This document shows, one piece after another, positions 9,784 to 20,060 of a stretch of 29,046 bases of DNA (within the stretch, counting starts at the first letter, position 1; each line of letters starts with the position of its first letter). Under the pieces are notes generated by a model, which searched no databases, was not told the origin of the DNA, and was given only the letters and a program-made list of their open reading frames with translations. The DNA is from Welwitschia mirabilis (taxonomy: Eukaryota > Gnetophyta > Gnetopsida > Welwitschiales). The stretch covers positions 286,347,974 to 286,377,019 of the forward strand of contig JBOZIK010000001.1 of assembly GCA_051453625.1 (NCBI GenBank), given 5' to 3'. Made by a program: the position numbers and the translations under genes.

Positions 9784-10439
9784 GCACACTTTTTGTTCCT
9801 TACCTTTCACTTCACAACCCTCTATTTTTATCATATATATTTCTTCTTTTAGATCTCCATTGAGAAAGATATCATTGATGTCTAATTGGTGCCTATTTCA
9901 TCTTTTTTGAACTACTAAGACAATTACATTTTTTGTGATAGCTCGTTCAATTATTAATGAAAAGACTTAATTATATTTCAATCCTTTTTTATATCATAAG
10001 CCTAAAGCATAAAGATGAGCTTTGTGATGTTCAAAGGTATCTTTTGCTTTATACTTATTGGAAAAAGTTTGTTGGGTAGGTTACATGATGCAACATAATG
10101 GGATGAACTTTCATGTATCATTTTTCATAAGTGCATTATATTCTTATATGTTAACTTAAACTAGTAATCATGCATAATGGAATCTTTGAAAGAGGTTGGT
10201 TCATCATCAAAATTGAGATGAAGCTTGTCATCATCACAAATGCTTCTACCTACTTTCAGTTTTTCTCCTTTCATCATTATGAACATATTGTAAAGTAGAT
10301 TCTAATGTATTATGCATATTAAAAATATTAATTTGTCTAGACTATATTATGGATAAACCATTTTAATTGAAAGGAATTAAGGAATTAGGACTAATGGATA
10401 CATCTTCTTCCTTAACCATAGAACATTAAGCATCTAAAA

Positions 10440-10910
10440 TTTGTGCAAAATAATAGAAATGGCATATATTAAAAAGATTAAGTTGAAAAACATTCTATGA
10501 GGTTTTGAAAAATAACATACATGAGAAATGATTATCTTTAGATTCTCAACAATGGACATGCAACATCCTTTTTGGCCATTTTGATATCCCATAAAAATGC
10601 TAATATAATAATGTGCTTTAAGCTTATCATCATGTTCAGTAGGAATATGGACATATCACTTACATCCAAACACATGAAGATGGTTTAGAGTAGGATCATA
10701 TCCCTTCCATTTTTTGGTAGAGGGAATACCCTTTTTAGAAGCACGACTAGTAGGATTATTAAGATAGACCATAATACTAGTAGGTTTACCTCACAGATAG
10801 GACTTACATGCATTAAAGAATATCATTAAATGATCCATATTTATGATGGTTTGATTGAATCATTTAGTAATGTCATTTTTTTGGGGCATTCTTAGGCATG
10901 TATTCAGATG
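10440..10910 (-). pseudogene. copia integrase remnant (C-terminal half of catalytic core and beyond)
   Basis: One frame stays readable for about 155 codons with only three stops. It begins RMPQKNDITK, the position of the P-x-x-N-G-x-x-E motif that carries the third catalytic acid. Here the Glu position is Lys and the next codon is TGA. It continues with FNQTIINMDHL, a stop then GKPTSIMVYLNNPTSRA, KKWKGYDPTLNHLHVFGCK, a stop then YVHIPTEHDDKLKAH, and FMGYQNGQKG. These are standard landmarks of plant copia integrases. Integrase inserts the element cDNA into the host genome. All three stops replace residues (Arg or Trp) whose codons become TGA by a single transition. Confidence 0.9.
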
Positions 10911-12199
10911 ATGAATTCCTTCTCAAAAAAGAATTCCTTAGATACAGTTAATGTGTATCCTTCGTCATTATTAGAATAAAAATCCATAATCTTATTATTG
11001 GTTTTATTTTCCTCTTTTTCTTGGAAAATCATGAAAATATACAAAGTAAGATATTTAAATCCCATAAAATACATTCAAGTCATATATTAAAAATCATTTA
11101 TTAAGGATATTAAATAGTGATAACCTTAGATCATTAGAACTGATATACAATCATGCAAATCAGTGTAAATGGTCAAAAGATTTCAATCAGTGTGCTACTT
11201 ACTAGGAGAAAAATATTCTTATGTTACTTTACTTTACCTCTTATACATGCTTTACATTAAGGAAAATCATGTGAAATGAAGGATTGAAGCTAATGCCTAT
11301 TTTTATGCATTACACTTAAAAAACAAAAATTGAGATAACCCAAGAAATCATGTCATAGAAGCGATGGAACAAAATATTTTTGTGAGATATGGCATGCAAT
11401 TTTACACATGCTAATACATCCTTAAAGGTGCATAATTTTTTCATCCTTGTAATCCTTCAAGATAACATTTTAATAAACATCAATACTATAGATGAAGTCC
11501 TTTATCATGAATACAAAGTAATCTTCTCTAACCAATATGGAAAGAGAGAGGAAATATATAATATTCAAGAGAAAACATATAAAACATGAGAGAGAATTCA
11601 TTATTAGAGAGAAAGTAATTAAGAGATGGCTATAATGTAAGATTTCATAAGAACTATAGCTCTATCTACTAAATAAACTTAACTAGAATATGCCATAAAA
11701 TCACTAAAATAGTCATGCCTATTTATCATATGCCTAGTTGCATAAGCATCTAGAACCTAAAATTCTTCATAAGGTATGTCTCCACTTATATACTTAAAAT
11801 CATAACTTTGAAATATGGCATTGATTTTTTAGTATTAGTATTATTTAAAGAACTAAAATAATTAGCTACTACATTCATCTTAAGAGTAGCTTTATTTTAT
11901 CCTAAGAAATCCAATAATAATTTGCAGTATGATCTTATCTTTTAATCAAGAACATTAATATGTATTTTACTTCAAAGAAGCATTATTCTGATGTGATTTC
12001 TTTTTCAACTAAGATTAACGGCATTGAGAAGGTTTTACTAATTAATATTTCTAAGAAGATTTATCCTTATCATGGTGTTTACCATTAGAAGAATATTTGT
12101 CTGAATACTATTTAATGGAATGAGTTCCATTATAAGGATGTAATATTTTGATTACAACTTTAGATGGTAAGGTACTAGTAAAGTTAAATTATGCTCTAG
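10911..12199 (-). other. decayed copia interior, gag C-terminus to integrase N-terminus expected
   Basis: By position this interval should carry the gag zinc knuckle, protease and N-terminal half of integrase of the copia element. I could not read a continuous frame or a convincing zinc knuckle or protease motif, so the content is inferred only from the flanking domains. Confidence 0.4.
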
Positions 12200-12650
12200 T
12201 AGCTATAAGGCCTTTGATGAGTGGATTAAAGATCACTTATGATAGTTTTCTACTATCACGTAGTAAAATAATATAGCTGCATAAAGATTGATCCTCCAAA
12301 CAACATCTAATGAAGTTGATCTAATGTATGCATACCTTTTTCCATAGGTTAATTTTAGCAACATTGACCTTAATATCAATCATTTATGCATATAATTATA
12401 ACATCTTTTCTTTTTCATAATGTGATTTATTCATGTCTATGATGTGATTAATAAGATTCAATCATTTTTTAAGTGCAATGTAACTTACAAGATGTTGAAG
12501 TTGATGTAGCTAGTCTTCTTATGATGTACCAAGTTTTCTCATTGTCTTTATCAAGGTATCATCAATGAACTTCCAAGAATCTTCTTCCTCTAGGTGTTAA
12601 AGAGGAATATGTAATTTTTCAAATACATCAATATCAAAATCATTTACATG
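12200..12650 (-). pseudogene. copia gag remnant
   Basis: Minus-strand frames give EEDSWKFIDDTLIKTMRKLG and, after a stop, EDYLHQLQHLVSYIALKK, then further helix-like segments broken by stops. Length, position upstream of integrase and composition fit a copia gag N-terminal region, but gag is poorly conserved, so this is weaker than the RT and integrase calls. Confidence 0.5.
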
Positions 12651-13234
12651 CATTATACACATGAAATATTCATGCCAATCTTTTTAACTCTAATCATCTT
12701 AAAGAGTGACTTTGATGTTAGTTAAAAAAATAAATTTTAAGAATCTAATAGCATCTAAAAATTTTCCTTCAAGATTATCATAGTTGGAGTAAGCATAATA
12801 ATAGATGATAAGTTATAAGTTATAGTTAATTTTTAGGTGGATCTTGCTCACATACACAACTAAATAACAGATTTATCTTTCATGCAAAGAACACTTATTA
12901 AATCAAGAAGAAAAAGTAATAATATAAAAAATGAAAAGGTATAAGATATTTTAGTAAAGATGTTATGAAACCAGATTAGTCATATTTAATGGTGGTTGAA
13001 ATTATGTTTCTAGGTATTCTTAATAAGTGTAATGGTTAAATTAAAGAATTTGTGATGTCAAGGGTCAAAGAGAAGGATTAGGTAGCACTTATAATTAAAT
13101 GAATAATTTTTGGAGCTTTTTGAAAAGTAATCCACATGGCCATCATAGACAAACTAAGGAGAAAATTATAATGTGGTAGAACATTAATTTATATTTATGA
13201 ACAGTTTCAATAGTAGCCACATGGTCATTCAAAT

Positions 13235-13437
13235 GAGGAAAAAGACAATAAAGAATTATAAGAAAAAAGATAATAAAGTATATTAAGGAAATAGATGAAG
13301 AAGCATCTTGATAAAAATGACAATGAAGAATCTTTAGAAAAAACATGATAAAGTATATTGAGAGAAAAAGTAAGAAAGCATCTAAAGGAAAAAAGACGAT
13401 AAATCATTTTGAGCAAAAAGATGATAAATAATCTTAT
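13235..13437 (+). repeat. 25-bp minisatellite in 5' LTR
   Basis: About eight degenerate units of the type GAAAAAGATGATAAAGCATC plus TTGAG lie just upstream of the TATA box. The same array is in the right LTR at 19034-19232, so it was part of the element when it inserted. Confidence 0.75.
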
Positions 13438-13485
13438 GGCCAAGTGTCATCAATTCCTAGCTCAACTACCATCCATTCCAAGACC

Positions 13486-13493
13486 TATAAATA
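13486..13493 (+). promoter_or_regulatory. TATA box of gypsy LTR
   Basis: TATAAATA preceded by CCAAGACC and followed about 30 bp later by a pyrimidine-rich CTTGATCTCTCTTTT, a plausible initiation region. The right LTR has TATAAAC at 19276 in the corresponding place. Confidence 0.55.
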
Positions 13494-14099
13494 CTTTCTT
13501 AGGCCTCCCATTTCTTGATCTCTCTTTTGACATAAAAGTTCTTATATATTAAATTAATTTGGACAAGGATATAACCCCCCTTATGAGAAGAACTATGTTG
13601 GTATTGGGCTATGTACCCTCTATTAATGAGTTGTTACTTATAGGTGGATGCATTAAGGTGCATTTTATTAAATTTAATAAAGTGTACTTCTTTCTTAAAT
13701 TATATCTTTTATCTTCCTTATACTTTATATTAGTGTTAATTTAATACTCTTAGAATATTAAATTTGATATTAATATAGAATATGAAGGCTAGCTTAGATA
13801 ATAATAAGTTGGTAAAAATGTTATCCGATTACATTTAGGATTTGAATTTACATTCTATTTCACTTTTACTTCCATTACATTCATCTCTTCATTTGCACTG
13901 TCTATTTTAATTTTTAAAGATACAATACCAAAAATATTTCTATACTTTCTTTTTCTTTAAATGAATTAACTTTTAAATGTGTTTGAGTACTTTAACATAA
14001 ATATGACATTTTGAGTTATTTATCTACATGTGAGTTCATCACATGTATTAAGCATACATTATCAAGATTTTTTGTATACACCATGAGAGACAAAGAAAT

Positions 14100-14117
14100 T
14101 AGTGTCATTGCTAGTGA
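14100..14117 (+). other. decayed primer binding site, tRNA-Asp type
   Basis: TAGTGTCATTGCTAGTGA lies 7 bases after the inferred LTR end. Compared with the site complementary to plant tRNA-Asp used by Athila/Tat elements, 11 of 18 positions match, and six of the seven differences are C-to-T or G-to-A. The comparison sequence is from memory of the family. Confidence 0.6.
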
Positions 14118-14845
14118 AGTATTAAAATAATTTGAACGTTACTTCTTAATGCACAAGTAAGTGATTTGTTTTTTAAGTTGTTTACTTATGTAATGTTGTA
14201 CATATTATTTTTCCTCTCTCTAGTTGAGCTTATATTTTAATTAGTTTTTGTAGTCTATATTGCATTTTTAATCTTTGTTAGTTTTCCTTCCTATGTTATT
14301 ATTAGTTTTACTTTTTACATAAACTTAAGGAAACTACTATTAAAAAAAGTTTTTAATATACATTTTTCTTTTTGGGATATCTTGATGATTATCCTCCTTA
14401 CCTCATTTCTCTTTCTTTTTTCTTACCTACTTTCATTAATAAAAAAAAATACTATGAGAAATATTTACTAAAAGAAAGAGAGATTTGAATTCTAATAATG
14501 ACAAAATAAATACTCTCTTTACCTACTCATAAAGAATTACTTTTTGAAAAGCATGTGCATTAAACCAAAGGTGTAACATAAATAGAAATAATGGGCCTTC
14601 ACCAATCCTTGGGATCTTTGTAGAAAATAATTATATCAGTTAAAACTTCTAATATAGTTCTTCTAATTATCAAGATAATTAAGGTGATTCACTTCATGAT
14701 TTGATAGAAGAACTTAAGAAAATACAACAAAAATATTAAAAACCAAAATAAGAACATTATAGATCTTATAGACATACTTTAATAAGCAATGTTAGGAATT
14801 CAAATACCTAAGTATTCTCTTACAATATAACAATCCTAGGCCTAC
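14118..14845 (+). other. leader region of gypsy element, no frame recognised
   Basis: AT-rich sequence between the primer binding site and the first readable frame. No motif could be supported. Confidence 0.4.
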
Positions 14846-15281
14846 AACATTATGTCTACTATATCTCACTTTAGAACGAGGATAAAAACATCAAAATCAC
14901 TATACATTTTGATGAGTACTGTTTTGATGATGAACTCCTTGATGGTCAATGCCCAATAGAAGACAATCATAATGACTATAATGATGTTTTAAGTCATCAA
15001 GTGAACAAGAATAATAAGGATGATTATTTATCAAATTATGGTATAAATATATTAGATTATATTTCTAATATTCACTTACTTCTAGAAAATCAATGTAAAA
15101 GGAAAGAATGAATTCTAGAAAAATTAAAAAATATTCCAAAATACTATGAACATAGTGATCAAATTTCTCTTTGTGAGATTTTGGATGAATCTAATAACCC
15201 AAATAGTGATGATATGCAATAAGATAATAACTTAAACAATGAATAGGAGGTGGATAAGAAAGAAGCTATGGAGATTTAACA
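14846..15281 (+). pseudogene. acidic, Asn-rich reading frame of unknown function in gypsy interior
   Basis: One frame runs for about 145 codons with only five stops. It includes HFDEYCFDDELLDGQCPIED, then segments rich in Asn and Asp and the stretch SLCEILDESNNPNSDDMQ. There is no ATG at a suitable start, and no gag core, zinc knuckle or protease motif. By position, after the primer binding site and before integrase, it should belong to the gag/pol region, perhaps a linker between gag and protease. I do not recognise the family. Confidence 0.4.
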
Positions 15282-15311
15282 AAACTAAATAGAGAATATA
15301 TTTCTCACATT

Positions 15312-15850
15312 CATAAAGAAATTAAACTTAAAAAGTCTAATCTTATTAAGAATTTTTTTTCATGTCTGCTACTTATGCTTTCATGTAAAATGCAAAATAC
15401 CATCCTTTCTTCTACTCCCAATCCCATGTTAACTTATATTTTTGAAAAACATGATTTGAAATTTCTTGAAATATTAAATTGATGAAAACCTTATCTTATT
15501 GATGCAAATTCATTCCTTGAGTTAAATCATAGGAAACTTCTTGGTAATTTTAATTCTATCTTAATTAATCATTCTAAAAAGATTTTTGATATCTTCCAAA
15601 ACCATCCTTTCTTTTTTAATAGTACTATTGATGTCCACTATGAATGTTAGATGTTGAATAAAAAATATTCTTATAACACCTTGCACTAGTTCAATAAGAT
15701 ATTTTTTAATTTTTAAAGATATTAATTCTTTATATTTTATTTGATTATTTATGGAGTAAAGGTGTCACCAATCATTACCAATTGATTTTTTTTAAAATTA
15801 TTTATATACCTTTCATGTTTTATCAATTGGTTTCTAAAAGGTTTAATCCT
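15312..15850 (+). pseudogene. second unassigned reading frame before integrase
   Basis: From 15312 the frame is open to 15461 and then remains readable for about 180 codons, with stops at TGA/TAG/TAA positions only. Seen segments include SSTPNPMLTYIFEKHDLKF, LELNHRKLLGNFNSILI and FDIFQNHPFFFNSTIDVHYE. Regular reading over this length in such decayed DNA suggests a former coding region. It lies where RT and RNase H should be, yet I see no F/YxDD box or RNase H motif. It may be a part of pol that I fail to recognise, a captured sequence, or an element-specific ORF. Confidence 0.35.
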
Positions 15851-15949
15851 TATTATATAGAGAAAGTTCATAGTAATCATCAATATGTGGAATGAAATGA
15901 TACATTATTTAATGATAATATGTTTATAATTCCATGAGAATGAAGCCGC

Positions 15950-16900
15950 TTTTATACCCTATCAAATCTTTCCATTAGAAATCCTTTTAGCAATAGAAAA
16001 AAAAAACCTTCAAGAATATCTCCCTCCACATTGGCTTGGAAATTAATGTAAATATTTTCTCCATATAATAATAAATTATGAATGCATAACTCACACTTAT
16101 ACCATCATGTCACCAAATGGGTTGATACCAATCTTATCATTGCTCGTGATGTCAAAACTATGTGTTCTTTGCCTTGTCATTTTCACATTTTTCATAGGTT
16201 TTGTTTTTTCTAGAATTTTGATAAGTGATAAAGGAATGCATTTTATAAACAAATCCTTAGTAAACTTCTTATTTTAATAGGAATTAAAGATGGAATTATA
16301 ATTCCTATCACCCTTAAACTAATGGTTAAGTTAAAAAGATCAATTGAAAAATTAAAAATATGCTCTAAAAACATATTTCTATAAGTCATTTTTTTAAAAA
16401 CTTAACAATGTTATTTGAGCTTATTGTACTCCTTGGAATAACTTCCTTGGTTTTTGTCTATATGAATTTGTATATAGTAAAACTTATTTTCTCCTAGTTG
16501 ATATGTATTACCACTTTTACAAAATTGTCTATCCACTTAATGTTCTTAATCTTGATGATAAGCTCTACTATAGGCTACCATAGTTACAAATCCTAGATAA
16601 AAACATACTCATACTATCCATAAAAAAACTCGTCCATAAAGTTCAATCTAAATTTAACCATAATAAAAATATTTTAAAGAAGTTTTTGAAGCCTAATCAG
16701 TTGGTTTTGCTATATAATATTTAAACCAATCTTCGTAATAATAAGTCAACTTCTAAATGGTTAGGTTCTTAACTTATAAGGAAAATGCATTCTAATGGAT
16801 TTTTAGTTGAGATTTAAAATTTAAATATTAAGAAAAAACAAAATGTTAATGGATAATGGTTAAATTTATATCAATTACCCCATGATTATCATTATATCAT
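15950..16900 (+). pseudogene. Ty3/gypsy integrase remnant (Athila/Tat-like)
   Basis: Around 16108-16160 the frame reads HVTKWVDTNLIIARDVKT, matching the gypsy integrase core segment that begins x-D-Y-x-(T/S)-K-W-V-E. After a frame change, ISDKGMHFINK (about 16215-16250) marks the second catalytic Asp region. Downstream come CPYEFVYSKTYF (near 16455-16490), KVQSKFNHNKNILKKF and KPNQLVLLYN (about 16640-16720), SKWLGS, and VNG near 16850. These form the C-terminal tail seen in Athila/Tat integrases, which have no chromodomain. The domain would insert the cDNA. Stops and frameshifts are present throughout. Confidence 0.85.
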
Positions 16901-18770
16901 GTACATGATAGAAGTAATTAATTTGTAGGATTCTTTTAATTAAGAGGAGAGTATTCCCTTTATTATCATCCAAATTATTTCTTAGTTGAATTCCTTTGTT
17001 AAGTTGTTTTACTAATTGATCATATCTACACTTGGTTTTATGCTAAAATTCATTTGATTTCTTATGAAAGTAATTTTACGTTGGGGAATTTATAGTAATC
17101 AGATTAGATTTTAATCAATCGTTATACATTTTCATGTCTGTGACATTTCTATTTAAAAATAAAATATCTATATTATTAGAGTACCAATTATGTAAAATAT
17201 AATTCCTACCGAAAAAGAAAAAGAATGAAATGGATGGAAGGAAGAAAAATTTATGTATCCTTTAATTCTGTAATATCTTTCTACAAGTGCATCAAGATAA
17301 GGTAAATCTTCTTAGAAGGACTTTAGCAATGTAATCTAATAGATATGAAAACTCTATTAGAGTATTAATTTTGATATGATTTAATTTTATCTTATAAGTC
17401 CTTACCTTCTTAGTAGTGATTACACTCTCCTCATCATGATGAAAGGTGTTTCTAAATGTCCCCATTAGCTTGATTTTTAATACCTCCAAGTAATAAATCT
17501 ATGATAACTTTAAACATGTTAATCATTAGATGGTGAATTGACAAGGTTTTATTTTTTGTTATAGTTAAGGATTGGATTAAATTATAGTCATGACATTACA
17601 TTAATTCTTTATAGGATAATTCTATGATGTTGTCATAATTATTGTCCTTATCACATGATGCTCTATGTTGATTAATATTAAACCATGAATCTTTTACATA
17701 AAGTGTTTAATGACATATATAAATGGATATTTTGACGTTAGCATTTAGGGTGTAGTGACCAATATTCTTCATGTTTCCTTTTGTCCACTTTTGCTTTGTC
17801 TTTTATTTCTTAGTGTTTTTAATCTTAAATTTATTTTTGTATTTTATTTTCATCTTACTTAAAACCCACATGCCTTTTAGGTTGCCATTTTTTGCACTTC
17901 TTTCACATCATTTACCTTTTCTTGATCATATTGTTACTTTTACCCTTGGCCATTAGTTTCATCTCCATTCCATTTTCCACCTCATCAAGAGTGACCCTCA
18001 TTTTCTTGTCTTTTTTTCCCCCTGACTTCCTTTAAGTTGTGTTTTCCCCTTGGTTTTCACATTTCTTAATTATATTTATGTCTTTAAAAAAATTTTGAGC
18101 TCTTTTTATTTATCTTGAAATATTTCTAAATTATACAAGCTATTTACTAAGTTTTGGAAGAGTTTGTCCATCTAGTCATTAGATGATGGAGGTGGATGAT
18201 AAGTCAAATTGAAAATAATAAAAATTTTAAAGTATAAGAGTATTTTTTTAATTTTTTAAAAAATAATCTTTTATCAAACATTTTTAAACTTTTAATGAAT
18301 ATTCTTTGGATAAACTTATGGTGATTTATTCCACATGTGTTTTCTTTATGTTATATTATTTCATGTGTTCTAGAATAAATCATGTCATAAGCCTTAGAGA
18401 TAGTAGTTTAAATTCTTACCTAGTTATATATTTTTCTATCTCATCATGTTTTACACTTTAGGATCATTTTATTATGTGAAACCTTCAAAACATTCATAGA
18501 TTAAATCTAATTGTAATAAATTTTTATTTTGAAATGTGGAGCTATGTTTTTCATGAAAACCAATCTATAGTTATAAATTCAATGCATATATTTTTAGGAT
18601 GTTTAAATAGAATATTTGATGCATATGCTAGAATAAGATTCACTCTATGTTTAATAATGTAATTATCTTTTATACTTAAATGTTACATTTTATTTCTTTT
18701 CCAATTTGCCTTGCTTCTATTCTCTTCCTCATTCTTTATGATGAACTAATAAATGGTCATTATGGAGCTA
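16901..18770. other. long 3' region of gypsy element, unassigned, with antisense ORF
   Basis: Between integrase and the right LTR there is no recognisable domain. A minus-strand frame (17292-17489, 65 codons, containing NTFHHDEESVITTKKVRTYK) is unrecognised. The plus strand is strongly pyrimidine-rich at 17760-18060, so the Phe/Leu-rich plus-strand ORF at 17771-17956 is a composition artefact. Athila/Tat elements often have long 3' regions, sometimes with an env-like ORF, but none is seen here. Confidence 0.4.
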
Positions 18771-19604
18771 TGTTAAACAACCAAATTAACCATATCTAAT
18801 GATGGTTGAAAGTGTGGTTTTAGGTACTTTTAATAATATTAATGATTAAGTTAATGAAATTAAGATAAGGGTTATATAATATTTATTATTAAAATGAAAT
18901 ATTTTAAAATCTTTTCAAGAAAATCATCTACATTGTTATTGTAGACAAATTAATGAGAAAATGCTAATGTGATATAGCCTTAACAAACAATTATGAATGG
19001 TTTCAAATATAGCTATATGGTCATTTATATGATGCAAAAAAGACAAAGTATCTTGAGGAAAAACATGGCAAATCATGAGGAAAAAGAAAATAAAGTATCT
19101 TGAGGAAAAATATGATGAGGCATATTAAGGAAAAATATGATGAAATATCTTAAGGAAAAAGATAATGAAGCATCCTAAGGGGAAAAAACAATGACGCATC
19201 TTGAGAAAAAAGATGATTAAAAATATTTTGACCATGTGTCATCAATCCTAGCTCATCTACCACCCATCTAATACATATAAACTCATCCTTAGGCCTCTCA
19301 TTTATTGATCTATTTCTTCGCATGAAAGTTATTATGACATTAAAGCAACTTAAAAAAGGAGATCCATTTACTTATAATAAGGACTACTTTGGTATTGGGA
19401 TATGTATCCTTCATTAAGTAGTTATTACATATAAGTGGATGTATTAAGGTACATTTTTTTAAGTTATACTTCTTTTTCAAATTATATCTCTTTTGTTCCA
19501 CATATTTTATATTGGTGTCAATATAATACACTTAGCAGATTGGATTTAATATTTATAGAGTGTGAGGGTCAACTTATATGATAATAAGTTAGTAAAAATG
19601 TTAA
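18771..19604 (+). repeat. 3' LTR of gypsy element, truncated
   Basis: It starts TGTTAAACAACC and follows the left LTR block for block, including the minisatellite (19034-19232), the TATA region at 19276 and the downstream TATGxTAGTTGGATG-like block. Similarity ends at AAAAATGTTA (19595-19604). The next bases match the left LTR only in reverse orientation. The minus-strand ORF at 19340-19531 is inside this LTR and is not a gene. Confidence 0.75.
19034..19232 (+). repeat. 25-bp minisatellite in 3' LTR
   Basis: Eight or so degenerate units such as GAAAAATATGATGAAATATC plus TTAAG, matching the array at 13235-13437. It precedes the TATA region. Confidence 0.75.
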
Positions 19605-20060
19605 TTACTAATTTGTATTATCTCTTGCGGTGTGTAATACAAATCTTTGTAACCTACACTTAGTGCATAACATACTATAGCATAGGAGTAAACAACCCAA
19701 AATGTCATATCCATGTTGAAGTACTCAAACACATCTAAAAGTTAACCCATTAAAATAAAAAATAATTATATAAATATTTTTGGTATTCTATCTCTAAGAA
19801 ATTGAAATAGACAGTGCAAATGATAAGACAAATGCAATAGAAATAGATGTGAAATGGAATGAAAATGTAAATAGTAAATGTAATTGACTGACATTTTTAC
19901 CCACTTATTTTCACTCAAGCTGGCTTTTACACTCTATATTAGTAGCAAATTTAATCTACTAAGAGTATTAAATTAACATTAACATAAAGGATAATATAGA
20001 TAAAATATATAATTTAAGAAATAAAGGTACTTTATTAACTTTAACAAAAAACAACTCAAT
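19605..20060 (-). repeat. inverted partial LTR joined head to head to the 3' LTR
   Basis: The minus strand reads, in order, TTAATACTCTTAG, TTTGCACTGTCTATTT, ACCAAAAATATTT, TTAACTTTTAGATGTGTTTGAGTAC, and TATTACACACCGCAAGAGATA. All match the left LTR at 13738-14092. The copy ends at ACAAATTAGT, which corresponds to the LTR end and first bases of the primer binding site. A minus-strand TATATAG at 20226-20232 is at about the expected distance upstream, but sequence beyond 20060 is not convincingly similar. Short ORFs across 19979-20282 are not called. Confidence 0.7.

Larger units (their letters stand above)
9000..10300 (-). pseudogene. copia reverse transcriptase remnant
   Basis: Key pieces on the minus strand: DINDIFLNGDLKEEIYM at about 9827-9880, followed by KEQKVCRLIKSLYELK then a stop (TAA, where Gln is usual), then APRAW. 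These are the classic copia RT motifs. Further on, AVYANNMLITSTNEMD is the YVDD box; the two Asp are Asn here (9549-9560), so catalysis is lost. NEAFQIFNLGLAKFYFCVEI follows in the same frame. Upstream, about 9900-10110, the frame is broken but continues the RT N-terminal region. Two local tandem duplications (9281-9430 and 9681-9783) further disrupt it. The enzyme would copy the element RNA into DNA. Confidence 0.85.
8198..12960 (-). mobile_element. Ty1/copia retrotransposon interior, degenerate
   Basis: Minus-strand domain order is gag (about 12200-12650), integrase (10440-10910), RT (about 9430-10150) and RNase H (8560-8900), then polypurine tract and LTR. This gag-IN-RT-RH order is diagnostic for Ty1/copia. 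The 5' LTR is not found next to gag; the neighbouring gypsy LTR begins at 12961, so the copia 5' end is missing or displaced. All domains contain stops. The small plus-strand ORF at 11389-11589 is antisense to this element and is not called. Confidence 0.85.
12961..14092 (+). repeat. 5' LTR of gypsy element
   Basis: It starts TGTTATGAAACCAG and matches the right LTR (TGTTAAACAACCAA at 18771) to about 13820. The remaining 270 bp match, in inverted orientation, 19605-20060. It carries a 25-bp minisatellite (13235-13437) and a TATA box at 13486. The end is set at the CA just before the primer binding site. The ORF at 13559-13744 lies inside this LTR and is not considered coding. Confidence 0.75.
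12961..19604 (+). mobile_element. Ty3/gypsy (Athila/Tat-like) retrotransposon with two LTRs, degenerate
   Basis: Direct repeats at 12961-14092 and 18771-19604 both begin TGTTA and share the same 25-bp minisatellite, TATA region and downstream blocks. The interior has a decayed primer binding site after the left LTR, two unassigned frames, and a gypsy integrase at about 15950-16900, all on the plus strand. No RT/RNase H is recognisable, so the element may be a deletion derivative. The right LTR lacks its last 270 bp or so. The small minus-strand ORFs at 13143-13346 and 13225-13443 lie antisense to the LTR minisatellite and are not called. Confidence 0.8.

Noticed and set aside
13559-13744. 61-codon plus-strand ORF
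   Set aside because: Lies inside the LTR of the gypsy element; the corresponding part of the other LTR does not keep the frame.
17771-17956. Phe-rich plus-strand ORF resembling a transmembrane protein
   Set aside because: Falls in a pyrimidine-rich tract; the stop-free frame is a composition artefact.
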